Source of the DNA: Streptomyces avermitilis MA-4680 = NBRC 14893
Lineage (GTDB): Bacteria > Actinomycetota > Actinomycetes > Streptomycetales > Streptomycetaceae
Reading direction: 5' to 3'
Length of the DNA: 64,000 nt
NCBI RefSeq assembly: GCF_000009765.2
Contig: NC_003155.5
Location: forward strand, 124,001 to 188,000
Notes under the pieces: generated by a model
What the model was told of the DNA's origin: nothing
Database searches by the model: none
Seen by the model: only the letters and a program-made list of their open reading frames with translations
Translations under genes and position numbers: made by a program
In this document: positions 1-8,882 of the stretch, piece after piece
Layout: each line of letters opens with the position of its first letter
Numbering within the stretch: the first letter of the stretch is position 1

Positions 1-2
1 GC

Positions 3-200
3 AAGAAGGTCCGCAACGGCACCGAGACCTACACACGAACCGTCAGGCCGCAACAGTGGTGCGTGCGCCTGGACGACGTCGACGGCGACACCTCCCAGGA
101 CGACCGCTGGTACCAGGTCACCCGGACCACCTACGACGAAGCCCTCACCATGGCCGAGCACACCCGCATCGAGTTCACCCCGGCCGGCACCGGCTGCTGA
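3..200 (+). CDS. hypothetical protein, C-terminal part (cut by window edge)
   Basis: An open frame enters from the left edge and ends at TGA 198-200, giving 65 visible residues ending in EFTPAGTGC. The piece is polar, with WCVRLDDVDGD and RWYQVTRTTYDEAL stretches, and has no membrane segment. It looks like the end of a small conserved actinobacterial protein, but I do not recognise the family and cannot see its start. Codon use (C/G in third position throughout) supports a real gene. It reads toward the decayed genes that follow and shares no obvious operon with them. Confidence 0.5.
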   Translation, partial: KKVRNGTETYTRTVRPQQWCVRLDDVDGDTSQDDRWYQVTRTTYDEALTMAEHTRIEFTPAGTGC

Positions 201-472
201 ACACACCCGGACACCCGCCCCCCACCCGCACAGAAATCACCGCCTGAACACCCCGCGAGCGAACAACCTGCCGGCCAACCGGGCCGGCCCTGCCGCCCGC
301 CCACCCGGCAGACCCTGAACAGCCCGGCACCCCCGCCCACAGCGCACCGAACGGGACAGAGCGGGGCGGAGCCGGAGCCGGCGCGGAGCCGGAGCCGGAG
401 CCGGGGCGGAGCCGGAGCAGAGCCCGGGGCAGGGAAGCCGGAGCCGGCGCGGAGCACGGAACCGGAGAGCGG
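201..472. repeat. non-coding spacer with GGAGCC/GGAGCCGG simple repeat
   Basis: No supported gene lies here. From about 364 to 455 the DNA is a run of imperfect GGAGCC and GGCGC-GGAGCC units, so any reading frame gives only Gly/Ala/Arg/Pro-rich sequence. The repeat directly precedes the first recognisable codons of the decayed GH15 gene, so the 5' part of that gene has probably been replaced or eroded. Confidence 0.5.
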
Positions 473-1364
473 GATCTGCAGGAGCGGGAGCTGCGGCGGC
501 TGCCCGGCTACGAGAGCTCCGGCCCGGTCCGGATCGGCAACGGGGCTGCGAACCAGTTGCAGCTCGACGTGTACGGCTACGTGGTCGAGACCCTGTACCT
601 CGCCCACCAAAGCGGTGTGGCCCGCTGCGGCGACACCGCGGTCCTGCACCAGCGGCTGGTCGAGCACCTTGCCGAGCGGTGGCAGATGCCCGACGAGGGC
701 ATCTGGGAAGTCCGAGGTGAGCGCCGCCACTTCGTGCACTCCAAGGTCATGGCCTGGGCCGTGGTCGACCGGACCATCCGCCTGGTCGAGGCCGGCGCCC
801 TGGACGCCGGCCTGTGCGCTCTGATGGAACTGCGCGAGGCCATCCGCCACGAGGTGTGCACCCGCGGCTTCGAGCCGGTTTGAGGCACCTTCACCCAGTC
901 CTGCGGATCGCAGGAGGTCGACGCCGCTCTGCTGCTTCCCGCGGGTGGGATTCCTGTCCCCCGGCGGCCCCCGCGTGCTGGGGACGGTGGAGGCGGTGCG
1001 CCGGCAGCCGGCCACTTTGGAGGGATTCGTACGGCGCTACCCGACCGCAGGAGATCACGCGGGGCTCGACGGCCTGGACGGTGACGAGGGGGGCCTTCCT
1101 GCTCTGCTCGTTGTGGATGGTCGACGCGCTCGCTCTGACCGGCCGCCCGGCCAAGCCCACGGTCTCTTCGGCCGGTTCCTGGCCCTGCGCACCGACCTCG
1201 GCCTGCTCGCCGAGGAGTACGACCACGTCACCGGATGGCAGTTGGGAAACTTCCCGCAGGCGTACAGCCACATCGGGGTGATCGGGTCCGCGCTCCTGCT
1301 GCAGCAGCTCGGCTCGGGGGCGCCCGCAGCCGAGGCCGAAGTGCTCCTGGCGGCGGATGTCTGA
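473..1364 (+). pseudogene. decayed glycoside hydrolase family 15 (glucoamylase/trehalase-like) gene
   Basis: The C-terminal catalytic half of a GH15 protein can be followed across three frames. The frame from 473 carries the family stretches GPVRIGNGAANQLQLDVYGY and WEVRGERRHFVHSKVMAW and stops at 881-883. The match continues in the next frame with GTFTQSCGSQEVDAALLL (after about 884), then GFLSPGGPRVLGTVEAVRR (from about 945). A short stretch in another frame reads FLLCSLWMVDALALTGRPAKP-like sequence (about 1090-1160), and the end reads LGNFPQAYSHIGVI (to 1364). GH15 enzymes are about 600 residues and act on glucan or trehalose ends. Here the N-terminal half is missing and at least four frameshifts are needed, so it is non-functional. 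Confidence 0.8.
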
Positions 1365-1508
1365 TAAACGCGACCGTCACCGCCTTGGTCATCCTGCTTG
1401 CCGCTGCGACAATGGTCGCCGTGGCAGCAGCCTGGGTCGCCTACCGCCGCTGGCAGATGGCGCGGCAGCAGGCCCGCCTCCTGGCGCGCGAACAGCAGGC
1501 GACCGCGC
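1361..1508 (+). other. fragment encoding one hydrophobic segment (gene remnant)
   Basis: In the frame that ends at 1981, residues LINATVTALVILLAAATMVA then VAAAWVAYRRWQMARQQ form one clear transmembrane segment followed by a basic, Gln/Arg-rich stretch. There is no start signal, and the frame changes before the P450-like sequence that follows. It resembles the anchor and first helix of a membrane protein, possibly from a conservon sensor gene upstream of the P450s, but this is a guess. Confidence 0.3.
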
Positions 1509-1981
1509 GTGCCCCTGCAGAAACTGGTTCACAAGACGCTGCCCCAGATCCACCAGGCGGCCGGTCGGATCGCAGACCTGCACGCCGGCGACGCCTGCGT
1601 GCGCGAGGCCCTGGACACGGTCCTCTACCGCGACCCGCCGCTCGCGAACGTCGCGATGGCCTACCCGCCCCGGCCGTTGGACATCGGCGGCTTCCTGCTG
1701 CCGACCGGCCAGCCGGCAGTCATCAGCTGCGCCGCCTGCAACAACGGCCCCGCCCTGGGAACACAGCGCCCGCTGGGCAACCGGGCCCACCTCGCCTGGG
1801 GCGCCGGCCCGCACCGCTGCCCGGCCGGTGCGCACGCCTGCCTCATCGCCGAGATGCCCTCCATGTCCTGGACACCCTGGCCGAGACGGACCTCGACGGC
1901 CGGCGCGCCGGCCTCGCCTGGCGCCCCGGCCCCTTCCACCGCTCGCTGGTCGCCCTGCCCGTCACTTTCCCCACGAGCTGA
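1509..1981 (+). pseudogene. CYP157-like (conservon-type) cytochrome P450 remnant
   Basis: The frame from 1509 carries LYRDPPLANVAMAYPPRPLD and DIGGFLLPTGQPAVISCAA, followed by the heme-loop sequence HLAWGAGPHRCPA. That form of the Cys loop is characteristic of the P450s coded in Streptomyces conservons (CYP157 group). After about 1845 the match moves by one base to the frame ending at TGA 1979-1981, with RPGPFHRSLVALPVTFPTS as the C-terminus. The N-terminal two thirds and the I-helix region are missing. In Streptomyces a CYP157 gene often sits directly before a CYP154 gene, which is exactly what follows 13 bp later. Confidence 0.7.
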
Positions 1982-1994
1982 AAGAGACCTCAAC

Positions 1995-3230
1995 GTGTCC
2001 GAACAGCAGATAATCGTCCTCGACCCGACCGGATCCGACCCGGACGCCGAACACCAGGCCCTGCGCGAGCGCGGGTCCGCCGCGCTGGTGGACATCCTCG
2101 GCGTGCGCGCCTGGTCCGTCTCCGACCCTGCGCTCCTCAAGCAGCTTCTGACCAGCAAGGACGTCTCCAAGGACGGCCGCGCCCACTGGCCGGCCTTCGC
2201 CGAGACCGTGCCCACCTGGCCGCTGGCTCTGTGGGTGGCGGTAGAGAACATGTTCACCGCCTACGGCGACAACCACAGCCGCCTGCGCCGCATGGTCGCC
2301 CCCGCCCTGTCGGCCCGCCGCACCGCAGCCCTCCAGGCGGACATCGAGGCCCTCGTGAACAGCATGCTCGACGGCCTCGACGCCTTCCCTGCCGGCGAGG
2401 TGGCCGACCTGCGCAAGCACCTCGCCTATCCGCTCCCGATCGCCGTCATCGGCAAGCTCATGGGCGTCCCCGCCGACCGGCGCACCGAGTTCCGCACCGT
2501 AGTGGACAACGTGTTCGCCACCCACCTCTCCGCCGAGGAACAGGCCGCGAACACCGCCGCCCTCTACGCCCTGCTGGACGCCCTGATCGAGATCAGGCGC
2601 GCCGAGCCCGGCCAGGACATGACCTCACTGCTGATCGCCGCCCGCGACGAGGAAGACGGCTCCGCCTTCAGCGACGCCGAGCTGCGTGACACACTCCTGT
2701 TGATGATCAGCGCCGGGTACGAGACCACCGTCAACGTCATCGACCAGGCCATCACCACCCTGCTGACCGACCCTTGCCAGCTCGCCCACGTCCGGGAGGG
2801 CCGCTGCACCTGGCAGGACGTGGTCGAGGAGACTCTGCGCCACCAGCCCGCGGTCAAGCACCTTCCCCTGCGCTACGCCCGCATCGACATCCCCCTCCCG
2901 GACGGGCAGACGATCAAGACCGGAGAGGCGATCCTCGCCTCCTACGCTGCCGCCAACCGCCACCCCACCTGGCATGAGGACGCCGACCGCTTCGACGCCA
3001 CCCGCCCCAGCAAGGAACACCTCGCCTTCGGACACGGCGTCCACTTCTGCCTCGGCGCCCCGCTGGCCCGTCTCGAAGTCGCCACCGCGCTGCGCCTGCT
3101 CTTCGAGCGTTTCCCCGACGCCCGACTCGCCACGGAGCGGACCGCGCTGGAGGCACTGCCGAGCTTGATCAGCAACGGACACACCTCCGTCCCCGTGCAC
3201 CTGCGCCCGACGTCCAGCGCCAGTAGCTGA
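1995..3230 (+). CDS. cytochrome P450, CYP154-like
   Basis: This is a full-length bacterial P450 of 411 residues starting at GTG 1995. The upstream open frame continues from the CYP157 remnant and is not part of the protein. Key features are I-helix A240-G-Y-E-T244 (the proton-delivery site), the E279-T-L-R282 pair of the K-helix, and the heme loop FGHGVHFCLGAPLARLE with ligand Cys352. N-terminal and B/C-region sequences (SKDGRAHWPAFAE, ENMFTAYGDNHSRLRRMVAP) match the CYP154 family of conservon-linked P450s. Such enzymes are soluble monooxygenases needing a ferredoxin and reductase; substrates vary (steroids, polyketides) and cannot be read from sequence. It ends 12 bp before a transposase remnant. 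An alternative is another CYP105/107-type group. Confidence 0.9.
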   Translation: MSEQQIIVLDPTGSDPDAEHQALRERGSAALVDILGVRAWSVSDPALLKQLLTSKDVSKDGRAHWPAFAETVPTWPLALWVAVENMFTAYGDNHSRLRRMVAPALSARRTAALQADIEALVNSMLDGLDAFPAGEVADLRKHLAYPLPIAVIGKLMGVPADRRTEFRTVVDNVFATHLSAEEQAANTAALYALLDALIEIRRAEPGQDMTSLLIAARDEEDGSAFSDAELRDTLLLMISAGYETTVNVIDQAITTLLTDPCQLAHVREGRCTWQDVVEETLRHQPAVKHLPLRYARIDIPLPDGQTIKTGEAILASYAAANRHPTWHEDADRFDATRPSKEHLAFGHGVHFCLGAPLARLEVATALRLLFERFPDARLATERTALEALPSLISNGHTSVPVHLRPTSSASS

Positions 3231-3242
3231 TCGTTAGCTGGT

Positions 3243-3908
3243 GTGACTTCTGCTGCTGGTGCGTCAGTTCCTCGCCGGGGCCCGAAACTGGAGTTGTTGC
3301 TGCTGTCTGATGACGAGCGGGCGGAGTCGGAGCGGTGCACGCGCCGGGCGACACCGGCCCGGGCCCTGGCCCTGCGGGCGCGGATCGTGCCGGCGTGTGC
3401 AGGGCCGGACGTACCGCCGTTCGTCGCGGTCGCCCCAGAGTTGCGGGTGGCCGCGGACACGGTCCGAAAGTGGCGGCGGCGCTTCCTCGCCCGGCGGCCG
3501 GACGCACTGGCCGGCGAGCCGAGGCCGGGCCGGCCGCCCACCATCAGCGTCGATCAGGACACGCAGCTGGTCGTGGCGGCCGGACGCCCACTGCCGGGCA
3601 ATCGCCACGGCGCCCGCGCCTACCGGGAATCGGGTGCGGCCCGCGCCGTCAAGAACGCGCCCCTCCTCGGCGACGGCGGCTATCGCGGCACACCCGCCCT
3701 CATCCCGCACTGGCCGCGTAAAGACCGACCGCTCACGCCTCAGCAGCAAGCCGGCAACGCAGTCCACCGCAGGGCCAGGGCCTGCGTCGAGCACGCCTTC
3801 TCCCGGAGGAAGACCTACAAGATCCTCCGTGACTGCCGCTTACGCGGCGACGGCGTCCACCAGGCCATCCTCGCCGTGGCCCGGCCGCACCATCTGGCCC
3901 TCGCCGGG
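3243..3908 (+). pseudogene. chimeric transposase remnant: IS630-type N-terminus joined to IS5-type C-terminus
   Basis: One open frame fuses two families. Residues 1-105 (RGPKLELLLLSDDERAE, VAADTVRKWRRRFLARR, PRPGRPPTISVDQ) are the helix-turn-helix N-terminus of IS630-family transposases. From about residue 112 (RPLPGNRHGARAYRESG, NAPLLGDGGYRGTPALIPH, RARACVEHAFSRRKTYKILRD) the sequence is the C-terminal part of an IS5-family DDE transposase, including the final Glu region. The IS630 catalytic core and the IS5 N-terminus are missing, so neither half can be active. The frame stays open to 4214 but nothing after about 3908 resembles a transposase. Confidence 0.75.
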
Positions 3909-4242
3909 CAACCCCACCTCGGCCAGGGACACTCCCTGCACTTCCCCAACACCGGCTTACGGGACGTCATTCAGCCGGAGCAGGGCCGGGCGGGGCCAGG
4001 CGGAGGCGGAGCGGGAACGCAAGTGCGCTGTCGCCGACACCCCAAAGGCCATCGACGGGACTCCTCCCGCGGGCCGCAGCCCGGCCCGGAAGCGGGGACA
4101 GGCAGGGCCGCGGGCGGGGCCCTGGGGCGGGTATCCGGTGGCGAAGCGGTGCCCCAGCCCTGCTGCTGCCTACCGGGCCGGGCCGAGGTGGAGGTACTCG
4201 GCCCGGGCCGGTGAGCAGCCGCGAGTACAGAGCGCGGTGTCT

Positions 4243-4354
4243 GCCGGGCGCGGCGTGTGCCGGGCGCGGCGTGTGCCGGGCGCGGCGTGTGCCGGGCGCG
4301 GCGTGTGCCGGGCGCGGTGGGTGCCGGGCGCGGTGGGTGCCGGGCGCGTGCGCG
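4243..4354. repeat. tandem repeat, 16-bp unit, about 7 copies
   Basis: The unit GCCGGGCGCGGCGTGT starts at 4243, 4259, 4275 and 4291. Variants ending GGTGGGT start at 4307 and 4323, and a partial copy starts at 4339. There is no spacer, so it is a minisatellite and not a CRISPR array. It lies in the 500-bp stretch between the transposase remnant and the LuxR-type gene, where I see no gene. Confidence 0.85.
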
Positions 4355-4413
4355 GGTGCCGGCGGATGCCCAGGGCGTCTTCCCGGCGGCTTCCCGCTCG
4401 GGGCGGTAGTGCG

Positions 4414-4680
4414 TCACAGGCCCAGGGAGATGGCCAGCCGGGTGAGTTCGGCGGTGCTGCTGATGTTGAGCTTGGCCCGGATACGGCGGAGATAGGCGTC
4501 GACCGTGTGCTTGGACAGCCCCATATGGCGGGCGGTCTGCAGATAGGTACGCCCGGCGGCGATGTGCCGCAGCGTCTCCCGCTCACGCGGGGCCAGCACA
4601 GGAGCGGAGGCGGGGGCGGAGGCGGGGGCGGGGGCGGGGGCGGGGGCTTCGGCATACGGCGCGGTGAGTGTGAGACTCAT
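4414..4680 (-). CDS. small LuxR/GerE-type DNA-binding protein
   Basis: An 88-residue protein with an Ala/Pro-rich N-terminal tail (APAPAPAPASAPASAP) and one C-terminal LuxR-type helix-turn-helix: LAPRERETLRHIAAGRTYLQ, then ARHMGLSKHTVDAYLRRIRA, then KLNISSTAELTRLAISLGL. There is no receiver or sensor domain. The start was placed at the ATG read from 4680 because GGAGG sits eight bases upstream on that strand; an upstream in-frame start at 4743 would add 21 residues without a better ribosome site. Free-standing GerE-domain proteins of this size are common in Streptomyces and act as transcription factors, often linked to development or secondary metabolism. GC-rich repeats on both sides give no operon partner, so the target is unknown. 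Confidence 0.8.
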   Translation of the reverse strand: MSLTLTAPYAEAPAPAPAPASAPASAPVLAPRERETLRHIAAGRTYLQTARHMGLSKHTVDAYLRRIRAKLNISSTAELTRLAISLGL

Positions 4681-4940
4681 GGGGATTTCCTCCGACAGGT
4701 CGGTCCGGTCATCACTGCTCACACCCTCGGAAGCAGAGGACAAATGCCTGAAAGATGCTGTTTGTCCCTTTTCGAAAAGCCTGGCCCGCCGACTTCATGA
4801 CGCTGTCCGCCGACTGTCACAGGCACGTCACAGGGCACGCCCGCAGGCAACGCCACCCCGCGAGATCCCCTCCCCCGCCACCCGGCCACCCCCGGCACGG
4901 CACGGGAGCGGCACGGCACGGGAGCGGCGCAGCACGGAAG

Positions 4941-5043
4941 CGGCGCGGCACGAGGCGGCGCAGCACGGGGGGCGGAGCGGCGCAGCACGGGGGCGGCGCG
5001 GCACGAGGCGGCGCAGCACGGGGGGCGGAGCGGCGCAGCACGG
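4941..5043. repeat. 50-bp perfect direct repeat in a GGCGCAGCACGG-rich tract
   Basis: Bases 4941-4990 are repeated without change at 4994-5043 (period 53). Smaller GGAGCGGCACGGCAC and GGCGCAGCACGG units extend from about 4895 to 5070. Long frames here encode only Ala/Arg/Pro/Gly and are not credible. The whole stretch 4681-5496, between the LuxR-type gene and the SpoIIE gene, holds no supported gene. Confidence 0.85.
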
Positions 5044-5239
5044 AAGCGGCGCGGCACGAGGCGGAGCAGAGGCGGGCGGTGACTGCGGCGGGCCGAGGCT
5101 CTGCGTGCCCCGGCGGCCGGCAAGGCCCGGCCAGGCCCCGCCGACGGGGCCGGGCAGACCTGCGAGGGGGGCAGGCAGGGCTGGCGACCGGGCAGGCCGG
5201 CCGGGGAGCCGCGGCCCGGCGGGGACGGACGGCCCCGCC

Positions 5240-5301
5240 GGGCCGGGGCAGGCTGGCTCTGAGCCGGCCCCGCGGGGCCGGGGCAGGCTGGCTCTGAGCC
5301 G
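5240..5301. repeat. 27-bp direct repeat pair
   Basis: A 27-bp sequence beginning GGGCCGGGGCAGGCTGGCTC occurs at 5240-5266 and again at 5275-5301 (period 35). Short GCACGGCCCGGG units follow to about 5370. This is the last part of the gene-free, repeat-rich spacer before the SpoIIE gene. No promoter element could be picked out. Confidence 0.8.
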
Positions 5302-5496
5302 CCGGCCGCCTCCCGGGGCACGGCCCGAAGCACGGCCCGGGGCACGGCCCGGGGCACGGCCGGCGGCGCGGCCGGCGGCGCGGGCCTGGGGCACGCCCCC
5401 TGGCGGCAGCGCCGGGTTGGTGCTCCGTGCCCCTCAGGATCATGCTTGTCAGGAGGGCCCCGGCCGTACAGGACGCGAAGGGCGAGATGAGCGGCG

Positions 5497-8003
5497 ATGG
5501 AGCGACTTCCCACCCCTGCCGGCCAGCAGGCGGACATACCGGACGCCTCCCCCGCACCGGCCTGCACGGCCACCGCCACCATCAGTGAGCAGGGCATCGT
5601 GACGGGGTGGAGCGAAGGCGCCCGCGAACTGCTGGGCTACACGCCCCCGCAGATCGTGGGACATCCCGCCGCACGCCTGCTCGCCGACGGCACGGGCGAA
5701 CAGGCACGGCGCGAGACAGCCGGGCGCGAGCGGTTCAGCGGCCAGGTGGCACTCCTGCACCGCGACGGCCACCGGCTGCTGCGCAACCTCCTCGCGCACC
5801 GCCGCACACCGCAAGGACCGCAGCCGGCCGAGTGGCTCGTGGTGTCCGCGGTGACCGCGGCCTCCGCAAGTCCCCGCACCCCCGACAGCCAGGCCCTGCG
5901 GGAATGGGTGTTCAGCCAGTCCCCCTGCATCCTGGCCGTCTTCGACACAGACCTGCGGCTGGTCACCGCCAACACCGGCATGGAAAGTGCGCTGCTGCTC
6001 CCCGAGGAACAGATGCGCGGGCTGCGCCTGCCGGAGATCACACCCGGCCCCGCAAGCGAAGAAGCCGAAACAAAAATGCGCCGCGCACTGGAAACCGGCC
6101 AGACACAGCACATGCAGGCCTACCTCCACCCCACCGGGGTGAGCGCACAGCGCGGCTGGTCGACCACACTGGCCCCGCTGAAAGACCCCGGCGGAACGGT
6201 GCGCGCCGTATGCCTGGCAGCCCACCACCGCCAGCAAGAACACCTGGCCCGGCAGCGGATGCTGCTGCTCAACGATGCCGGAGCCCGCATCGGCACCACC
6301 TCCGACATCCAGCGCACCGTGCAGGAACTGGCCGACGTCGCCGTTCCCCGGCTCGCCGACTTCGCCGCCGTCGACCTGCTGGACGTCCCCCGGCGCGGCG
6401 GCGAACCCGCCCGCCTCCCCGCCACCGGCCCCATCACCATGCACCGCACCGCCCTGCACACCACCCCCGACAACCACACCAGCCACACCAGCCACACCAG
6501 CCACGACGGCGACGACGGCGACGGCGGCGACACGCACCCCGCCACCCCGCCCGCAGCCGGCGAGAAAATCCTCTACCCGGCACAGTCACCGGTGGCCCAG
6601 TGCCTGGCCCAGGGCCACGGCGCCCTGTACGAAGCAGACGACCCCGCACTCACCCGCTGGGCAGCCAACGACCCCACAGCCGCCTGGACCCGCCGGCAGG
6701 GAACCCACTCGGTGATGGTGGTACCCCTGCGCGCCCACGGCACCACCCTCGGCGTCGCCCTCTTCGCCCGCAGCCACCGCCCCGAACCCTTCGAAGCAGA
6801 CGACCTGTGGCTCGCCGAAGAACTCACCGCCCAGACCGCCGTCCACCTCCACAACGCCCACCGCCACGCCCGCGAACACACCACCACCATGACCCTGCAG
6901 CGCAGCCTGCTCCCCCAGAAACTGCCCGACCAGGGAGCACTCGACATCGCCACCCGCTACCTGCCCGCCGGCAGCAAAGCCGGCGTCGGCGGCGACTGGT
7001 TCGACGTCATCCCCCTCTCCGGCGCCCGCGTCGCCCTCGTCGTCGGCGACGTCGTCGGCCACGGCATCCGCGCCTCCGCCACCATGGGCCGCGTCCGCAC
7101 CGCCGTACGCACCCTCGCCGACGTCGACCTGCCCCCCGACGAACTCCTCACCTACCTCGACGACCTCGTCATCCACCTCGCCGCCGACGAAGGCGGCGGC
7201 GCCGAAGGCACCACCGAAACCGCCGCAGGCATCGGCACCACCTGCCTCTACGCCGTCTACGACCCCACAACCCGCCACTGCACCATCGCCCGCGCCGGCC
7301 ACCCCCCACCCGCCGTCGTCACCCCCGACGGCAACGTCCGCTTCCTCAACGTCCCCGCCGGCCCCCCACTGGGCCTGGGCGGCCTCCCCTTCGAAACCCT
7401 CGAAACCCAACTCCCCGAAGCAGCCTCCTCACCCTCTACACCGACGGACTCCTCGAAACCCGCGACCACGACATCGACGAAGGCCTCGACAAAATGTTCC
7501 ACGCCCTCGCCCGCCCCGCCCACAACCTCGACACCGTCTGCGACAGAATCCTCACCACCATGCTCACCCACCGCCCCGACGACGACATCGCCCTCCTCAT
7601 CGCCCGCACCCGCGCCCTCAACACCAACCAAATCGCCACCTTCAACCTCCCCTCCCACCCCGCCATCGTCGCCCAAGCACGCCAACACACCACCACCCAA
7701 CTCACCACCTGGAACCTCACCGACACCACCTTCACCACCGAACTCATCGTCAGCGAACTCGTCACCAACGCCATCCGCTACGGCCACCCACCCATCCAAC
7801 TCCGCCTCATCCACCACAACCACACCCTCACCACCGAAGTCTCCGACACCAGCAACACCACCCCCCACATGCGCCGCGCCCGCACCTACGACGAAGGAGG
7901 ACGCGGCCTCCTCCTCATCGGCCAACTCGCCCAACGCTGGGGCACCCGCCACACCCCCACCGGCAAAACCGTCTGGACCGAACAAACCCTCACCCCCAAC
8001 TAA
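5497..8003 (+). pseudogene. PAS-PAS-GAF-SpoIIE phosphatase with C-terminal anti-sigma-type ATPase (one frameshift)
   Basis: About 835 residues if one missing base is restored. Order: PAS-like (about 30-110, TATISEQGIVTGWSEGARELL), a second PAS (about 150-245), GAF (about 265-465, with a His/Thr/Asp-rich insert), the PP2C/SpoIIE phosphatase (about 480-670, GVGGDWFDVIPLSG, VGDVVGHGIRASATMGRVRT) and a HATPase_c kinase domain (VSELVTNAIRYG, DEGGRGLLLIGQLAQRWG). The phosphatase-to-ATPase link changes frame near 7420, where a lost G turns LPEGSLLTLYTDGLL into a different frame; the correct frame ends at TAA 8001-8003. Such proteins control partner-switching of sigma factors by acting on anti-sigma antagonists. 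It may be intact if the indel is a sequencing error. Confidence 0.85.
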
Positions 8004-8075
8004 TACTGAATTCCGCTTTCGTTGGGTATAGCGGCTGGTAGCGGGGCAGTTGCGGGTGCTCGGGGCCGGTGCTGG

Positions 8076-8260
8076 GTAGTGGTGCTGAGGGCACGGCCGG
8101 GCCGTGACGAGGGCGAGCGGGAGATGGTCCACCGCCTGGCGTCGGCCAGAAAGGCGCCGAAGGTTGTGGTGGAGCGCTGTCGGACGGTGGAGCTGAGCTG
8201 GGGCGGGTGGCTGGTGCCGCAGATAGCCGACGAGCTGCGGTGCGGTGTGGGGCAAGCCCG
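8076..8260 (+). pseudogene. IS630-family transposase, N-terminal remnant
   Basis: About 60 codons match the N-terminal helix-turn-helix of IS630-type transposases: ARKAPKVVVERCRTVELSW and LVPQIADELRCG. The match ends abruptly and is followed by unrelated sequence and then an IS701 remnant. No catalytic DDE part is present. It follows the SpoIIE gene by about 70 bp. Confidence 0.6.
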
Positions 8261-8369
8261 CACCACCCACCCGAACCCTCAGACGCCGCTACACGTACAC
8301 CGTTTGAGGACAGCACTAATAGGACTCCATTAGGTCTTCCTGTCGGGCCTGTTCGGGAGCATGTTGGGT

Positions 8370-8882
8370 GTGTGGACGCACATGAAGTGAACAGTGTCCG
8401 GGCGACGTTGGCGTTATACATCGCTGATGTGTTCGTGTCGATGCCGCGCAAGGACCAGCGGCCAAGGGTGACTGCTATATGCGGGGACTGATGCTGGACG
8501 GTCGCCGCAAGTCGATCCAGGCGATGGCCGCGCGGTTGCCGGACGGCAACGAGCAGAACCTGCAGCAGTTCGTGAACCAGTCGACGTGGGATCCCGTGCC
8601 GGTGCAGCGACGGATCGCCGAGCGGATGCTGCCGTTGATCAACCCGGTGGCCTGGGTGATCGACGATGTGTCGGTGCCCAAGGACGAGAGGATGTCGGTC
8701 GCGGTGGCCCCGCAGTACTGCGGGGCTCTGGGCAAACGGGCCAACTGCCAGGTCGCGGTCACCGTCCACGCCGCGACCGACACTGCCTCCTGCCCGCTGC
8801 AGTGGCGCCTGTTCCTGCCAAAGGAGTGGGCCTCGGACACCGACCGCCGGGCCATCACCCGCATCCCACCCGAGGTCGCGCA
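8370..8882 (+). pseudogene. IS701-family transposase remnant, cut by the IS6-like insertion
   Basis: The N-terminal part reads VRATLALYIADVFVSMPRKDQ in one frame, then shifts by one base near 8465 to YMRGLMLDGRRKSIQAMAARL. The second frame holds the IS701 signatures WVIDDVSVPKDERMSVAV, APQYCGALGKRANCQVAVTV and CPLQWRLFLPKEWASDT. The match stops at 8882, exactly where the terminal repeat of the IS6-like element begins. The C-terminal 200 or so residues are absent, and no remainder is seen on the other side of the IS6-like element. Confidence 0.8.

Noticed and set aside
131..1015. Long minus-strand frame of 294 codons
   Set aside because: It runs antisense to the GH15 remnant, has low-complexity composition and no family match; such frames are common in high-GC DNA.
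1398..1994. A longer P450 start, giving about 610 residues
   Set aside because: The first 200 codons belong to a CYP157 remnant and a spacer; the intact P450 has a normal N-terminus at GTG 1995.
4243..4354. Regular repeats that could suggest a CRISPR array
   Set aside because: Units are 16 bp, head to tail, without spacers, and no cas gene is in the window.
3909..4800. Plus-strand frames extending the chimeric transposase
   Set aside because: Beyond 3908 there is no transposase similarity, and the translation is driven by the 16-bp repeat.
5449..6545. Minus-strand frames opposite the SpoIIE gene
   Set aside because: Sequence is Gly/Ala/Arg-rich shadow of the plus-strand domains; no independent motif.
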